Positions 20,183-29,737 of a DNA stretch of 64,000 nt are shown here, piece by piece. Every line of letters starts with the position of its first letter. The first letter of the stretch is position 1. Both the position numbers and the translations under genes were made by a program. The stretch comes from Hyphomicrobiales bacterium. Its GTDB lineage: Bacteria; Pseudomonadota; Alphaproteobacteria; Rhizobiales; Rhizobiaceae. The notes below the pieces were generated by a model. It did no database searches and was not told where the DNA came from. It worked only from the letters and a program-made list of their open reading frames with translations. The DNA is taken from positions 28,703-92,702 of the forward strand of contig UBQX01000027.1 of the NCBI GenBank assembly GCA_900467685.1, in the 5' to 3' direction.

Positions 20183-21856
20183 GTGACGAAGATGCTCAAG
20201 TTACTCGGTTTCGTACTCCTCGTCCTCGCTCTCGCCTGGGGTTTCGCTTGGCTGGCCGATCGCCCCGGCGACCTGACCATCGTCTGGCAGGGTCAGCAGA
20301 TCGAAATGAGCGTCATGGTCGCGGTGACGCTCATCGTCGCGCTCATTGCGGTCATCATGTTCATCTGGTGGCTCATCCGCACGATCTGGACCTCACCCCG
20401 TTCGATCAATCGCTATTTCCGCGCCCGCAAGCGCGACCGCGGCTATCAGGCGCTCTCCACCGGGCTTATTGCCGCCAGCGCCGGCGATGCCGCGACCGCC
20501 CGCAAGATGAATGCCCGCGCCAAGGGGCTGCTCAGCGCCGATCAGGAGCCGCTGATCCATCTCCTGGAGGCGCAGGCAAGCCTCATCGAAGGCCGCAATG
20601 ACGAAGCCCGCCGCAAGTTCGAGCAGATGGCCGAGGATCCGGAAACGCGCGAACTGGGCCTGCGCGGACTCTATCTCGAGGCTAAGCGTCTTGGTGCCGA
20701 CGAAGCGGCCAACCAGTATGCCGAGCGCGCGGTTGAAAAGGCTCCGCACCTGCCCTGGGCCGCAGAGGCGACCCTTGAAGCGAAGATGCGTCTTGGCCTT
20801 TTCGATGACTCCCTGAAACTGCTGGAGCAATATCGTCTGTCGGGCGCGATCAGCAAGGACGAGGCAAATCGCAAGAAAGCGGTTCTGTTGACGGCAAAGG
20901 CCGCCGCTGCGCTGGAGGGCAACCCGAAGGTCGCCAGTGAAGACGCACAGCATGCGCTGCGACTGGAACCTTCGCTCATCCCGGCCGGCATTGTCGCGGC
21001 AAAAGCGCTCTATCGCGAAGACAATCTGCGCAAGGCCTCCGCCGTGCTCGAACGCCTGTGGAAGGCTGCCCCGCATCCGGATGTCGCCGCCTGCTACGTT
21101 CACGCGCAGGGCAATTTGACCTCGGACGAACGCCTGCGCCGGGCGATCAAGCTCGAAACCGTGCAGCCGGAAGCCTATGAGGCGCTCTACGCGGTGGCAG
21201 CCGCCGCCTTCGACATGCGCGACTTCCGCACCGCCCGCGAAAAGGCAGAAGCTGCAGCCAAGCTCGACATGCGCGAAAGCGTTTTCCTGCTCCTGGCCGA
21301 TATCGAAGAGGAAGAAACCGGCGATCAGGCCCGCATCCGCCACTGGATGTCGATGGCCCGCCGCGCACCGCAGGATCCGGCCTGGATTGCCGATGGCTTC
21401 GTCTCCCAGGTCTGGCTGCCGCTGTCGCCCGTCACCGGTCGCATCGACGCGTTCGAATGGCGCAAGCTCGAACGGCAGGCGGGCACGGCAATCGAGCACG
21501 AACCGCTGACGGCGGAGGTTGCGTTCCTCTCCCTGCCGCCGGCCACCGCGCCGCGCCCGGCGACGCCCGCACCGGAAATCCATGTCTTTGGCGAGCCGGA
21601 GCCAAGGCCGGCTGCGGCGAAGAGCGAACCGGCACCTGCGCCCCAAGCAGCTGCCACGCCCATTGCCAAGGAAGCGCCGGCCAAGGCGGCTTCGCCTCGC
21701 CCCACAACCAGAGCGGCGAAACCCGGTCAGGACGAAGACGAGAGCAAGTCCTGGGCAGCCGTCGAGCCGTTCTTTGGGCGGCCGCCGGACGATCCGGGCG
21801 TCAAGGCGCCTGAAGCCCCCGCCGATGACAGCAAGACACGCCTGAAGCTTTTCTGA
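20183..21856 (+). CDS. hemY: HemY-like TPR membrane protein
   Basis: 557 residues. Two N-terminal membrane helices (about 5-24 and 41-66) are followed by the HemY_N segment (RPGDLTIVWQGQQIEMSV; SPRSINRYFRARKRDRGYQALSTGLIAASAGD), a long TPR-type helical array (about 100-430) and an Ala/Pro-rich tail. The family is linked to haem synthesis by context only and is not the protoporphyrinogen oxidase also called HemY. The start could be the GTG at 20183 right after the previous stop or the ATG at 20192; I list the GTG because it maximises coupling. Confidence 0.85.
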   Translation: MTKMLKLLGFVLLVLALAWGFAWLADRPGDLTIVWQGQQIEMSVMVAVTLIVALIAVIMFIWWLIRTIWTSPRSINRYFRARKRDRGYQALSTGLIAASAGDAATARKMNARAKGLLSADQEPLIHLLEAQASLIEGRNDEARRKFEQMAEDPETRELGLRGLYLEAKRLGADEAANQYAERAVEKAPHLPWAAEATLEAKMRLGLFDDSLKLLEQYRLSGAISKDEANRKKAVLLTAKAAAALEGNPKVASEDAQHALRLEPSLIPAGIVAAKALYREDNLRKASAVLERLWKAAPHPDVAACYVHAQGNLTSDERLRRAIKLETVQPEAYEALYAVAAAAFDMRDFRTAREKAEAAAKLDMRESVFLLLADIEEEETGDQARIRHWMSMARRAPQDPAWIADGFVSQVWLPLSPVTGRIDAFEWRKLERQAGTAIEHEPLTAEVAFLSLPPATAPRPATPAPEIHVFGEPEPRPAAAKSEPAPAPQAAATPIAKEAPAKAASPRPTTRAAKPGQDEDESKSWAAVEPFFGRPPDDPGVKAPEAPADDSKTRLKLF

Positions 21857-21871
21857 GGAGCGGGAATTTCC

Positions 21872-22348
21872 GTGTTCGAATCCATCGTCTCATTCCTGCA
21901 GGAGATCGTCGGCGGCTCGGGCCATGCCGACGATGAAGTCACCGAGGCGCGCGTTGCGGCCGTGGCGCTGTGCAACCAGGTCATGGCAGCGGATGGCAAG
22001 GTGACCGCAGAAGAGCGCGCCATCGTCGCGGACCTGCTTAGGTCCCGCTTCGGACTGGAGGGCGCAAGGCTCAACGCGCTTCTGGAAGCGGGCGACCGGG
22101 CGGAAAAGGATGCGGTAGACTTTTTCCAGTTCACCACCGTGCTCAAGCGTGAACTGCCGATCGAGCGGCGCAACGCCTTCGTCGGCCTGCTCTGGGACAT
22201 TGTCTATGCCGACGGTGAGAAGTCGGAGGTCGAGGATCACGTCATCTGGCGTATCGCCGATCTCTTGGGCGTCGATGGCCGCGAACGCGTGGAGCAGCGC
22301 ATCGCCGCCGAAAAGCGCGCCCGCGAGAGGCGGCCCCTCGATAGCTGA
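21872..22348 (+). CDS. TerB-family protein
   Basis: 158-residue helical protein with the TerB-like acidic metal-binding pattern: NQVMAADGKVTAEERAIVADLL and, in the second half, LLWDIVYADGEKSEVEDHVIWRIADLLGV. The two DGxxxxxE blocks are the family signature. It starts with GTG 15 bp after hemY, preceded by GAGGAGCGGG, so it is the likely last gene of the hem cluster. A tellurite-resistance role should not be assumed; many single TerB proteins have unknown roles. Confidence 0.85.
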   Translation: MFESIVSFLQEIVGGSGHADDEVTEARVAAVALCNQVMAADGKVTAEERAIVADLLRSRFGLEGARLNALLEAGDRAEKDAVDFFQFTTVLKRELPIERRNAFVGLLWDIVYADGEKSEVEDHVIWRIADLLGVDGRERVEQRIAAEKRARERRPLDS

Positions 22349-22353
22349 CCCCG

Positions 22354-23598
22354 TCAGTGTTCCTGGACGGGTGCGTCGAGGCTGTCAATCTTGCGCAGCT
22401 TCGGGAATGACATGGCCCAGATCACGGCAACGGCAAGCGTGCCGAACCCGCCAACCACGACCGCAGGCACTGCACCGATCAGCGAGGCCATCGTGCCGGC
22501 GCGGAATTCACCCAGTTCGTTCGATGCCCCAACGAACACCATGTTCACGGCACTCACCCGTCCGCGCACGTCATCCGGCGTCCAGAGCGCAATCAGCGTT
22601 TCCCGCACATAAACCGAAATCATGTCTGCAGCGCCCATGACGGCCAGTGCGGCAACGGAAAGCCAGACCGAGGTCGACAGGCCAAAGACCACCGTCGCCG
22701 CGCCAAAGATAGCCACGCCAATGAACATGAGCATGCCTGCACGGTGTTGAATGGGGAAGCTCGCAAGAAGAATGGCCGTGACGATTGCACCGACGCCAGG
22801 TGCTGAGCGAAGCAGGCCGAGCCCCCAGGGCCCCACGGTCAGCACGTCGCGCGCAAAGATCGGCATCAGAGCAGTTGCCCCGCCAAGCAGGACGGCAAAG
22901 AGGTCCAGGGAGATCGCGCCCAGCACGATCTTCTCCGAGCGGATGAAGCTGAAGCCGGCAAGCAGCGACGTCCATGTCGGCTTCTCGCGCGACATACGCT
23001 GGGCCGGCTTCGGGATCATGATGACGAGAACCGAACTCACGAGCAGCAGCGCCAGCGCGACCGTATAGGCAAGGTCCGCACCCAGCCCGTAGAGGAGGCC
23101 GCCGGCCACGGGACCGATGATGGTCGCCGCCTGCCAGGAGGAGGAGTTCCACGCCACTGCGTTGGACAGGTCTTCCGGCGGGATGAGGTTCGGCGCAAGC
23201 GACTGCACGGCCGGCGACATGAAGGCGCGCTCGAACCCGAAGACCAGCATGACGGCAAAGACCGGCACGGGAGAGAAAGTGCCTGTCATCGTCAAGGCAA
23301 GAAGGATCGCGGTCGCGACGGAAGCCACGAACATGCAGGCCGACACGATGACACGGCGATTGTAGCGGTCCGCCACAGACCCCGTAACCAGCACCAGCGC
23401 CAGCGATGGCAGGAACTGGAAGAGACCGATCAGGCCGAGGTAGAACGGGTTCTTGGTCGCGTCATACATCTGCCAGCCGACCGAGACGCTGACGATCTGG
23501 GTCGCGAAGGCAGTAAGGAAGCGCGAGAAGAAGAACAGCGAATAGGAACGGTGACGGAATGCGGCGAACCGGTTCACGGGGGTGACGGTATCGGACAT
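22354..23598 (-). CDS. MFS transporter (EntS/MFS_3-like)
   Basis: 414 residues with about 12 transmembrane helices, resembling the MFS_3 group of exporters (enterobactin exporter EntS and relatives). It shows the start FAAFRHRSYSLFFFSRFLTAFATQIVSVSVGWQMYD and the motif-A-like GSVADRYNRRVIV between helices 2 and 3. The longer frame reaches 23637, but the ATG at 23598 (MSDTVTPVNRF) fits family starts. It is convergent with the TerB gene, 5 bp apart. The substrate is unknown. Confidence 0.88.
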   Translation of the reverse strand: MSDTVTPVNRFAAFRHRSYSLFFFSRFLTAFATQIVSVSVGWQMYDATKNPFYLGLIGLFQFLPSLALVLVTGSVADRYNRRVIVSACMFVASVATAILLALTMTGTFSPVPVFAVMLVFGFERAFMSPAVQSLAPNLIPPEDLSNAVAWNSSSWQAATIIGPVAGGLLYGLGADLAYTVALALLLVSSVLVIMIPKPAQRMSREKPTWTSLLAGFSFIRSEKIVLGAISLDLFAVLLGGATALMPIFARDVLTVGPWGLGLLRSAPGVGAIVTAILLASFPIQHRAGMLMFIGVAIFGAATVVFGLSTSVWLSVAALAVMGAADMISVYVRETLIALWTPDDVRGRVSAVNMVFVGASNELGEFRAGTMASLIGAVPAVVVGGFGTLAVAVIWAMSFPKLRKIDSLDAPVQEH

Positions 23599-23719
23599 GG
23601 GGACGGATCCTCGCGGAAGAACTCCGCCATTAAGCATGTTGACGGGGACAAGAGACCCGCCCTTGCCCGTTTAGTCGCCAAAGACTACATAACTGTCAAT
23701 CGAAAGATTGGAGCGGAAA

Positions 23720-24016
23720 ATGCTGGCGGTTATCGCAACCCTCAATTTCATTATCAATATCATCTGGTTCCTGGTCATTGCCTCGGCGATTTTTTCCTGG
23801 CTCTATGCTTTCAACGTGATCAACACGCGCAATGAAGCCATCAACATGATCGGCCGTTCGCTGTATCAGGTAACAGAACCGATCTACCGGCCGATCCGCC
23901 GCATCCTGCCGAACATGGGCGGCCTCGATCTGTCGCCGCTCGTCGTGCTGGTCATCCTGTTCTTCCTGCAGCAACTGCTGAACACAACGATTGCCAGCGC
24001 GCTTCTCGGCGGCTGA
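23720..24016 (+). CDS. YggT family membrane protein
   Basis: 98-residue inner-membrane protein with two hydrophobic segments flanking the YggT signature (SLYQVTEPIYRPIRRILPNMGGLDLSPLVVLVILFFLQ). The start is the ATG at 23720, with GGAG 6-9 bases upstream; a TTG at 23708 is less likely. It overlaps the YggU gene by one base (TGATG), a conserved YggT-YggU pairing. The family has been linked to osmotic stress and cell division, but the function here is unproven. Confidence 0.92.
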   Translation: MLAVIATLNFIINIIWFLVIASAIFSWLYAFNVINTRNEAINMIGRSLYQVTEPIYRPIRRILPNMGGLDLSPLVVLVILFFLQQLLNTTIASALLGG

Positions 24017-24339
24017 TGGGCGAAGCCCTTCCCTTCCAGGTCAATTCGGATCACCTCCGGCTTTCGGTGAAACTTACCCCGAATGCCGGGCGTGATGGTA
24101 TCGATGGTGCGGAAGAAGCGGCAGACGGCGAAACGCTGCTCAAGGCGCGCGTCACCGCCGTGCCCGAAAAGGGCAAGGCGAACAAGGCGCTGATCGAACT
24201 CCTGGCGAAGTCCCTCAAGTTGCCGAAATCGTCGATTTCCGTGATTTCCGGCGACACAGCGCGCAAAAAAATCCTCCGCATCGATGGCGATACGGAGGAG
24301 ATTGCTGCAAAGCTTCAGGCGCTGCTGGAGCGCCCCTAG
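24016..24339 (+). CDS. YggU/DUF167 family protein
   Basis: 107 residues of the small DUF167 alpha/beta domain. It shows LSVKLTPNAGRDGIDG, VTAVPEKGKANKALIELLAKSLKLPKSSISVISGDTARKKILRI. It is translationally coupled to the YggT gene (TGATG) and ends 5 bp before the convergent ppa gene. No biochemical role is established for the family. Confidence 0.92.
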   Translation: MGEALPFQVNSDHLRLSVKLTPNAGRDGIDGAEEAADGETLLKARVTAVPEKGKANKALIELLAKSLKLPKSSISVISGDTARKKILRIDGDTEEIAAKLQALLERP

Positions 24340-24344
24340 CGCTC

Positions 24345-24878
24345 TTACTTGGTCTTCTTGTAGCGTTCGATCGCTTCGACGATCAGGCGCTTGGCAACGT
24401 CGACATCCTGCCAGCCGCCGATCTTGACCCACTTGCCGGGCTCCAGATCCTTGTAGTGCTCGAAGAAGTGCTCGATCTGCTTCAGCGTGATTTCCGGCAG
24501 GTCGGTATAGTTCACGACCTTGTCGTAACGCTGCGTCAGCTTCGGCACCGGCACGGCCAGGATCTTCTCATCCTTGCCACCGTCGTCTTCCATGACCATG
24601 ACGCCAATCGGACGCACGTTGATCACACAGCCGGGAACCAGCGGACGGGTGTTGCAGATGAGAACATCAACCGGGTCGCCGTCTTCAGACAGCGTATGCG
24701 GCACGAAGCCGTAATTGCCCGGATAGGTCATCGGCGTGTAGAGGAAGCGGTCGACGACGAGGGCGCCGGCTTCCTTGTCCATTTCGTACTTGATCGGGTG
24801 ACCGCCAACCGGCACTTCCACAATCACATTGACGTCGTCCGGCGGGTTCTTGCCGATAGAAATTGCATCGATACGCAT
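24345..24878 (-). CDS. ppa: Inorganic pyrophosphatase (family I)
   Basis: Soluble Mg-dependent pyrophosphatase, 177 residues. It shows the family active-site run [18 protein letters not shown] with the catalytic Asp triad, [24 protein letters not shown] upstream of it, and [21 protein letters not shown]. It is monocistronic and convergent with YggU. It removes pyrophosphate from biosynthetic reactions. Confidence 0.98.
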   Translation of the reverse strand: MRIDAISIGKNPPDDVNVIVEVPVGGHPIKYEMDKEAGALVVDRFLYTPMTYPGNYGFVPHTLSEDGDPVDVLICNTRPLVPGCVINVRPIGVMVMEDDGGKDEKILAVPVPKLTQRYDKVVNYTDLPEITLKQIEHFFEHYKDLEPGKWVKIGGWQDVDVAKRLIVEAIERYKKTK

Positions 24879-25045
24879 TCATCCATCCCTTATGGCGGTG
24901 ATTTCTCCGGCTGTGTCGATAAAGGCAAATGCATTGCAACGCAACATGGCCGATGGGCTATGTTTAACACGAGGCCTACGCCCGTGACTGGCGCAGGCAA
25001 CTTCGCTTCGCTAAGCTTGACGGGGTATCCAAGGGGGAAGACATC

Positions 25046-25660
25046 ATGCGATCAGGCTACGCGCTCTTCATTCTGGCCGCACTTGCAGCCGACCCGGCAG
25101 CGGCCAATTCCAGCGCCTATACAAAGCTCGATCTCGACAACTGCAAGAAGCTTTCGAGCGGAGAGGCAGGCGGGCGGATGAAATGCGCGGGCTACAAGTC
25201 CTATCCCGTCTATTTTGCCGAAGACGATCTGCGCCAGAGCCTGCGTTACGGGCCGGCGGCAAGGGATCTCATCGAGGACAGCTTCGAGACCTTCGCGCAG
25301 TTCAACAATGTCAACATGACGATCGAGTGGCGGCTGAACGATACCGGGAAACCAATCGCCGCAATCCAGCGCTGGTTCACCGATAATCCCGACCCCAAAA
25401 CCGGCGCGTCGTCGCCAAAGACTGCGGGACAGGTTCTGGTCGTCTCCCGCGTCGCACAACAGGACGACGGTCTCTCCTGCGTCGTTGGCTATGTCGACGC
25501 GCTGGCCAATCCGAACCCAAACGACCTCGCCCGCAAGCTCGCCGACGAGAATGCAGGCGATTTTGGCTGCGGCTATTCAGAGCCGATGTGGGTGGGAACG
25601 AAGGGACCAAAGGCCGGCACACCCAGCAACCATCTGCCGGACCGCCTCAAGGCCGAGTGA
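25046..25660 (+). CDS. Secreted protein of unknown function
   Basis: 204-residue predicted periplasmic protein. A short signal peptide (GYALFILAALAADPAAANS) precedes a mature domain with Cys residues at about 32, 48, 149 and 174 that could form two disulfides (DLDNCKKL, GRMKCAGYKSYPVYF, GLSCVVGYVDA, GDFGCGYSEP). I recognise the general pattern of rhizobial periplasmic proteins but no named domain. AAGGGGGAAG lies before the ATG. It abuts the GNAT gene tail to tail with no gap. Confidence 0.72.
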   Translation: MRSGYALFILAALAADPAAANSSAYTKLDLDNCKKLSSGEAGGRMKCAGYKSYPVYFAEDDLRQSLRYGPAARDLIEDSFETFAQFNNVNMTIEWRLNDTGKPIAAIQRWFTDNPDPKTGASSPKTAGQVLVVSRVAQQDDGLSCVVGYVDALANPNPNDLARKLADENAGDFGCGYSEPMWVGTKGPKAGTPSNHLPDRLKAE

Positions 25661-26167
25661 TCAGTTCCAGAGGAAGCCGAGCTTCTTCAGCGCGGCGCCG
25701 CCGAAGTCTTCTGTCCCCTCGACGGCATCGACGCCGCCGTGATTGCGGAAGAAACGGATGGTCAGATCGCAATCTTCAAGGCACCACGCCACCAGGCCGC
25801 GGTAACCCAGCGACGAAAGAAGCGACCGTCCTTCGGAAAACAGGCGCGAGCCAAGGCCGATGCCCTGATATTCCGGCTTCAGATAAAGCTCGTAAATTTC
25901 GCCCTCTTGCACGAGACCGCGCGCCCTGTTCTGGCCGATCGTGGCATAGCCGGCGATCTCGCCCGCAACCTCGGCCACGAGAAGCGTTGCCGGTCCGCGC
26001 GAGGCGATCCGCCACCACCGCTCGCCGCGGCGTTCTATCATTTTTGTCAGCGGTTTATGAGGAATAAGGCCGGCATAGGTATGCTGCCAGGATTGGCGAT
26101 GCGCCTCTGAAATCGCGCGCGCATCCTGGGGGTCGGCCCGCCTGATATCGATCGTCAACGTCTTCAT
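25661..26167 (-). CDS. GNAT family N-acetyltransferase
   Basis: 168 residues from the ATG at 26167 (MKTLTIDIRRADPQDARAISEAHRQSW). It shows the GNAT acetyl-CoA motif A: EIYELYLKPEYQGIGLGSRLFSEG, with VAEVAGEIAGYATIG before it. The longer in-frame extension to 26272 is low-complexity and lacks family similarity. An AGGA precedes the chosen start. The substrate is unknown; the SWQHTYAGLIP start is typical of RimI-like small-molecule or protein acetyltransferases. Confidence 0.88.
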   Translation of the reverse strand: MKTLTIDIRRADPQDARAISEAHRQSWQHTYAGLIPHKPLTKMIERRGERWWRIASRGPATLLVAEVAGEIAGYATIGQNRARGLVQEGEIYELYLKPEYQGIGLGSRLFSEGRSLLSSLGYRGLVAWCLEDCDLTIRFFRNHGGVDAVEGTEDFGGAALKKLGFLWN

Positions 26168-26551
26168 AACGCCACTCGTCCTACGCAAAACTTGGGAGAT
26201 GCAGGGCCACACTAACGGCCCCCTCCCTCTGAACGCCATGGCCATCATGGCCATCGCCGACCTTACCCACAAAAGATGCGGAAACTGCCTCTCAAGGGGT
26301 CAGGCCTGCCGAGAAGTTAACGCTATTTTAACCACGCCCGCAAGCGTACATGTGGATGCGTCTCCTCTGAAACGTCGATGATATGGAGGATCCGGTCAGG
26401 CAGCGGGCTGGCTCAGCCACCCGGCCACACGTCGCCTCCACACGGCGGGAAAGACGTCGCTGGATACAGTTTCGAAGATTGCATTGGATTGGCTGAGGCG
26501 GCCGTGAGCGGCCGTGCCTGGTCTCGCCGCCTGCCAAGCCTATCGACGCGT

Positions 26552-28867
26552 TTACCGTGGATGCATTGGCGTCTCACCGTCCAGCTTCGGCGACAGGAGA
26601 CGCAGCGCATTCATGGTCACAAGCACGGTCGCCCCGGTATCGGCAAGAATGGCCGGCCAGAGGCCGGTGACGCCGATCACCGTCGTCACAAGGAAGACGG
26701 CCTTGAGCCCAAGCGCAATCGTGATGTTCTGGCCGATATTCGCCATGGTGTTTCTGGAAAGCTGGATCATGCGGGCAATGTCCGTCACGCGGCCATGAAG
26801 CACTGCGGCGTCGGCCGTCTCCAAGGCCACATCCGTGCCGCCGCCCATGGCGATACCGATATCGGCCGCGGCAAGCGCCGGCGCATCGTTGATGCCGTCC
26901 CCGACCTTGCCGACTTTAAGCCCCTGCGCCTTCAACTCGCCCACGAGCCGCTGCTTGTCCTGCGGCAGCAATTCCGCGCGAACATCGTCCATGCCGAGCT
27001 GAACTCCGACCGCTTTTGCCGTGCGGCTATTATCGCCGGTTAGCATGACGGTCCTGATGCCCAGCACTTTCAATGCCTGCAGACCTTCGCGTGCATCCGG
27101 CCGCGGCTCGTCGCGCATGGCCAGCAGCCCTTTGATATCGGACCCGACGACCAGAACCGATACGGTCTTGCCCTCCTCGTGAAGCGCCTGAATGCGCAAC
27201 TGAACATCTTGCGGCAGAACCACCTTTTCCGCGGCAGCCCGTGGCGACCCGAGGAAAATCTCGCGCCCATCCACAGTCGCGGTCACACCCTTGCCGCCAA
27301 TCGCCTGCGCCTGCGAGGCGGTGGGAACAGCGACCTGATCTCTTTCGGCTCTGGCAAGAATGGCCTGCGCCAGCGGATGGCTGGAACCCGTTTCCAGCGC
27401 TGCCGCCAGAGCAAGAACCTCACGCTCGAGAGCATTCACGGTAATGATATCCGTGATCCTTGGCTTACCTTCCGTCAGCGTACCGGTCTTGTCGAGCGCG
27501 ACAGCGGAAAGCTTGCCAAGGCCCTCCAGCACCGCCCCACCCTTCATCAGCAGCCCGCGCCGCGCACCGGCAGACAGGGAGGCAGCAATGGCAGCCGGCG
27601 TCGAGATGACCAGTGCGCAGGGGCAACCGATCAGCAACACGGCAAGGCCCTTGTAGATCCACTCCGTCCAGGGCTGGCCGAAAGCGAGAGGCGGGATGAG
27701 CGCGATCAGCGCGCCAACCAGCAGCACACCCGGCGTATAATACTTGGAGAAGCGATCGATGAATCGCTCCGTCGGGCTCTTCGATTCCTGCGCCTCTTCC
27801 ACCAGCTTCACCACGCGGGCAATCGTGTTGTCAGCGGCGGCGGCCGTGACGCGAACCCTCAGCACCGCCTCCCCATTGATCGTGCCCGCAAAGACGGCTG
27901 CATCCTTTTCCTTGCGCACCGGCACGCTCTCGCCCGTGACTGGCGCCTCGTTGATGGCGCTGTCTCCTTCAATGATGACCCCGTCCGCTGCGATCCGGTC
28001 GCCCGGCCGAACGACGATGACGGAACCAATAGCGAGGCTGTCGGCCTGAACCTCGCGCGTCCGGCCGCCTTGCTCCAACAAAGCGGCCTTGGGCACCAGC
28101 GCCGTCAGCGACTGGATGCTCGCGCGGGCGCGTCCCGCCGCCACGCCTTCCAGCAGCTCGCCAACCAGAAACAGGAACACGACAGCGGCGGCCTCTTCGC
28201 TCGCATGGATGAGAACCGCGCCAATGGCGGCAATGGTCATCAGCGTTTCGATGGTGAAAGGAATGCCTGCCAAGGCGGCAGAAAATGCCCGCCGGGCAAT
28301 GGGCACGAGGCCAACCAGCATGGCTGCCGCGAAGGCATAGGGCGCGATCGCAGGCACCGCGTGACCGACCAGATAGGCAGCGAGCAACGCCACGCCACTC
28401 GCCATCGTTAGCGCCGCCTTACGCGTACGCCACCACGGACCGTCGCTCGGACCATGGTCATGTCCATGAAGGCCCAGTTCGGCAGAGGGCGCAGCCTTTC
28501 CCGCATGATCATGGCCCATGTGATCATGCGAGTCGTGATCGTGGGCGTTGTGATCGCAGCATCCCCAGGCCTCGTGTGCAAGATCGTGCCGCTCATGTTC
28601 GGCATGCGCCGTATGCGCAGCCGCACTCTTCGCACCCTCCGCCGCGCCCCTGGCCTCCACTCCATAACCCAGTTTCTGAACCGTCTTTTCCACGGCAGGA
28701 AGATTGTCTTCGCCGGTAAAGCTTACCGTCATCGTCCCCGCCGTGGCGGAAACGGATACGTCCACGACACCTGGCAGTCTCCGCACGGCGGTGTCGATCT
28801 TCGTGGCGCAGCTGGCGCAGTCCATTCCCTGCACCCGATATCGCATCTTGCCTGGTGTCGCCGCCAT
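26552..28867 (-). CDS. zntA: Zn/Cd/Pb-type P1B ATPase
   Basis: 771-residue heavy-metal exporting ATPase. An N-terminal HMA domain with GMDCASC (Cys17/Cys20) is followed by a His/Asp-rich linker (about residues 85-145), then eight membrane helices. Core motifs are TGES, the transmembrane GCPCALVIS, the phosphorylation site DKTGTLT, and GDGINDAP. The Lys in NITIALGLKAVF and the Asp in LADTGATVLV are the P1B-2 (Zn2+/Cd2+/Pb2+) signature in the last helices. GGAGG lies upstream of the ATG, and a MerR-type promoter lies 29 bp upstream. No MerR gene is adjacent. The symbol is by family; metal preference is inferred. Confidence 0.93.
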   Translation of the reverse strand: MAATPGKMRYRVQGMDCASCATKIDTAVRRLPGVVDVSVSATAGTMTVSFTGEDNLPAVEKTVQKLGYGVEARGAAEGAKSAAAHTAHAEHERHDLAHEAWGCCDHNAHDHDSHDHMGHDHAGKAAPSAELGLHGHDHGPSDGPWWRTRKAALTMASGVALLAAYLVGHAVPAIAPYAFAAAMLVGLVPIARRAFSAALAGIPFTIETLMTIAAIGAVLIHASEEAAAVVFLFLVGELLEGVAAGRARASIQSLTALVPKAALLEQGGRTREVQADSLAIGSVIVVRPGDRIAADGVIIEGDSAINEAPVTGESVPVRKEKDAAVFAGTINGEAVLRVRVTAAAADNTIARVVKLVEEAQESKSPTERFIDRFSKYYTPGVLLVGALIALIPPLAFGQPWTEWIYKGLAVLLIGCPCALVISTPAAIAASLSAGARRGLLMKGGAVLEGLGKLSAVALDKTGTLTEGKPRITDIITVNALEREVLALAAALETGSSHPLAQAILARAERDQVAVPTASQAQAIGGKGVTATVDGREIFLGSPRAAAEKVVLPQDVQLRIQALHEEGKTVSVLVVGSDIKGLLAMRDEPRPDAREGLQALKVLGIRTVMLTGDNSRTAKAVGVQLGMDDVRAELLPQDKQRLVGELKAQGLKVGKVGDGINDAPALAAADIGIAMGGGTDVALETADAAVLHGRVTDIARMIQLSRNTMANIGQNITIALGLKAVFLVTTVIGVTGLWPAILADTGATVLVTMNALRLLSPKLDGETPMHPR

Positions 28868-28895
28868 GAATGCCTCCTTCGTTCAACCGCTTTCC

Positions 28896-28926
28896 TTGGT
28901 ACAATCTCTAGCGACTAGAGGATCAA
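28896..28926 (-). promoter_or_regulatory. MerR-family-type promoter of the P1B ATPase gene
   Basis: On the minus strand, -35 TTGATC (28921-28926) and -10 TACCAA (28896-28901) are separated by 19 bp. The spacer contains the inverted repeat CTCTAG-CGA-CTAGAG (28906-28920). An over-long 19-20 bp spacer filled by a dyad is the hallmark of ZntR/CueR/PbrR-controlled promoters. The sense-strand layout closely parallels the E. coli zntA promoter. Confidence 0.7.
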
Positions 28927-29074
28927 GTGCTAATTTTGAACGCTCGCGTGGCGGCCCAGCCGCGCAACACGGCGGCAACTTCTTAGCTGGGTCGAAAAAG
29001 GAAACCTGTCATCTCGGCCGGAAAATCAGAGCACGAGATCGGCCCTGAACTGGCGGCCGGCCCATGGTCTGGAT

Positions 29075-29707
29075 CTACTGGCGCGCGCCAAAATTGGCAG
29101 CCAGATGCTGCGCGGAGGCAATGAGGTTTTCCAGTCCCTTGAGGAGGCGCGCCCTGTCGCGGGTCGCGAGCCACTGGTTGAACGCGCCGACAAGTCCCGT
29201 GTAGACGAAGTTCGCCAGATCCTTGACCTGCTCGGTCCGGTAATTCTCGGCATCCGTCGCAGTCAGCAGGGTGTCTTCATAGAGAGCAAGGAACTCGTGA
29301 TCCTTGTCGCGGGCAAGCGTTGCTGCATGGGGATGACGCAGCAGATAGAGTGTCATCTCCTGAAGAGCCAGCTGCTCATCTGGCGCCTTCTCGATCTCCT
29401 CCCAGATGAAATAGAGAAGCTCGGGAATGCGCTCATGAAGCGTCTGCGGCTTCATGAAGCGGGTCGCCAGCACCTTGCGGTAATTGGCGACCAGCTGGCC
29501 CATGGCGAGGAAGAAAATCTCTTCCTTGTCGTTGAAGTGATAGTGCAGCGTGGCGAGGTTGACGCCTGCCGCTTCTGCAATCTTTCGAGTGGTGGCGTTG
29601 TACAGCCCGTCCGAAATCATGACCTTGAGCGCGGCTCCGATGATGAGCTCACGCTTTCCGTCGCTATTCGGCCGAACGATTCGGGCCTGTTTCAGTGAAG
29701 CTTTCAT
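29075..29707 (-). CDS. TetR/AcrR family regulator
   Basis: 210 residues. The N-terminal TetR helix-turn-helix is clear (ELIIGAALKVMISDGLYNATTRKIAEAAGVNLATLHYHFNDKEEIF, about residues 19-65); a C-terminal helical ligand-binding domain follows. It lies 30 bp downstream of the amidase gene on the same strand, so it is probably co-transcribed with it. It is the natural candidate to bind the palindrome in the amidase/ABC-transporter divergent promoter. Confidence 0.88.
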   Translation of the reverse strand: MKASLKQARIVRPNSDGKRELIIGAALKVMISDGLYNATTRKIAEAAGVNLATLHYHFNDKEEIFFLAMGQLVANYRKVLATRFMKPQTLHERIPELLYFIWEEIEKAPDEQLALQEMTLYLLRHPHAATLARDKDHEFLALYEDTLLTATDAENYRTEQVKDLANFVYTGLVGAFNQWLATRDRARLLKGLENLIASAQHLAANFGARQ

Positions 29708-29737
29708 GCCCTCATCTTCTTTGCCGAGCGAGAATAA

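Noticed and set aside
21872..22348. Tellurite resistance locus
   Set aside because: A lone TerB-like protein behind hemY without TerC/D/Z partners does not support that function.
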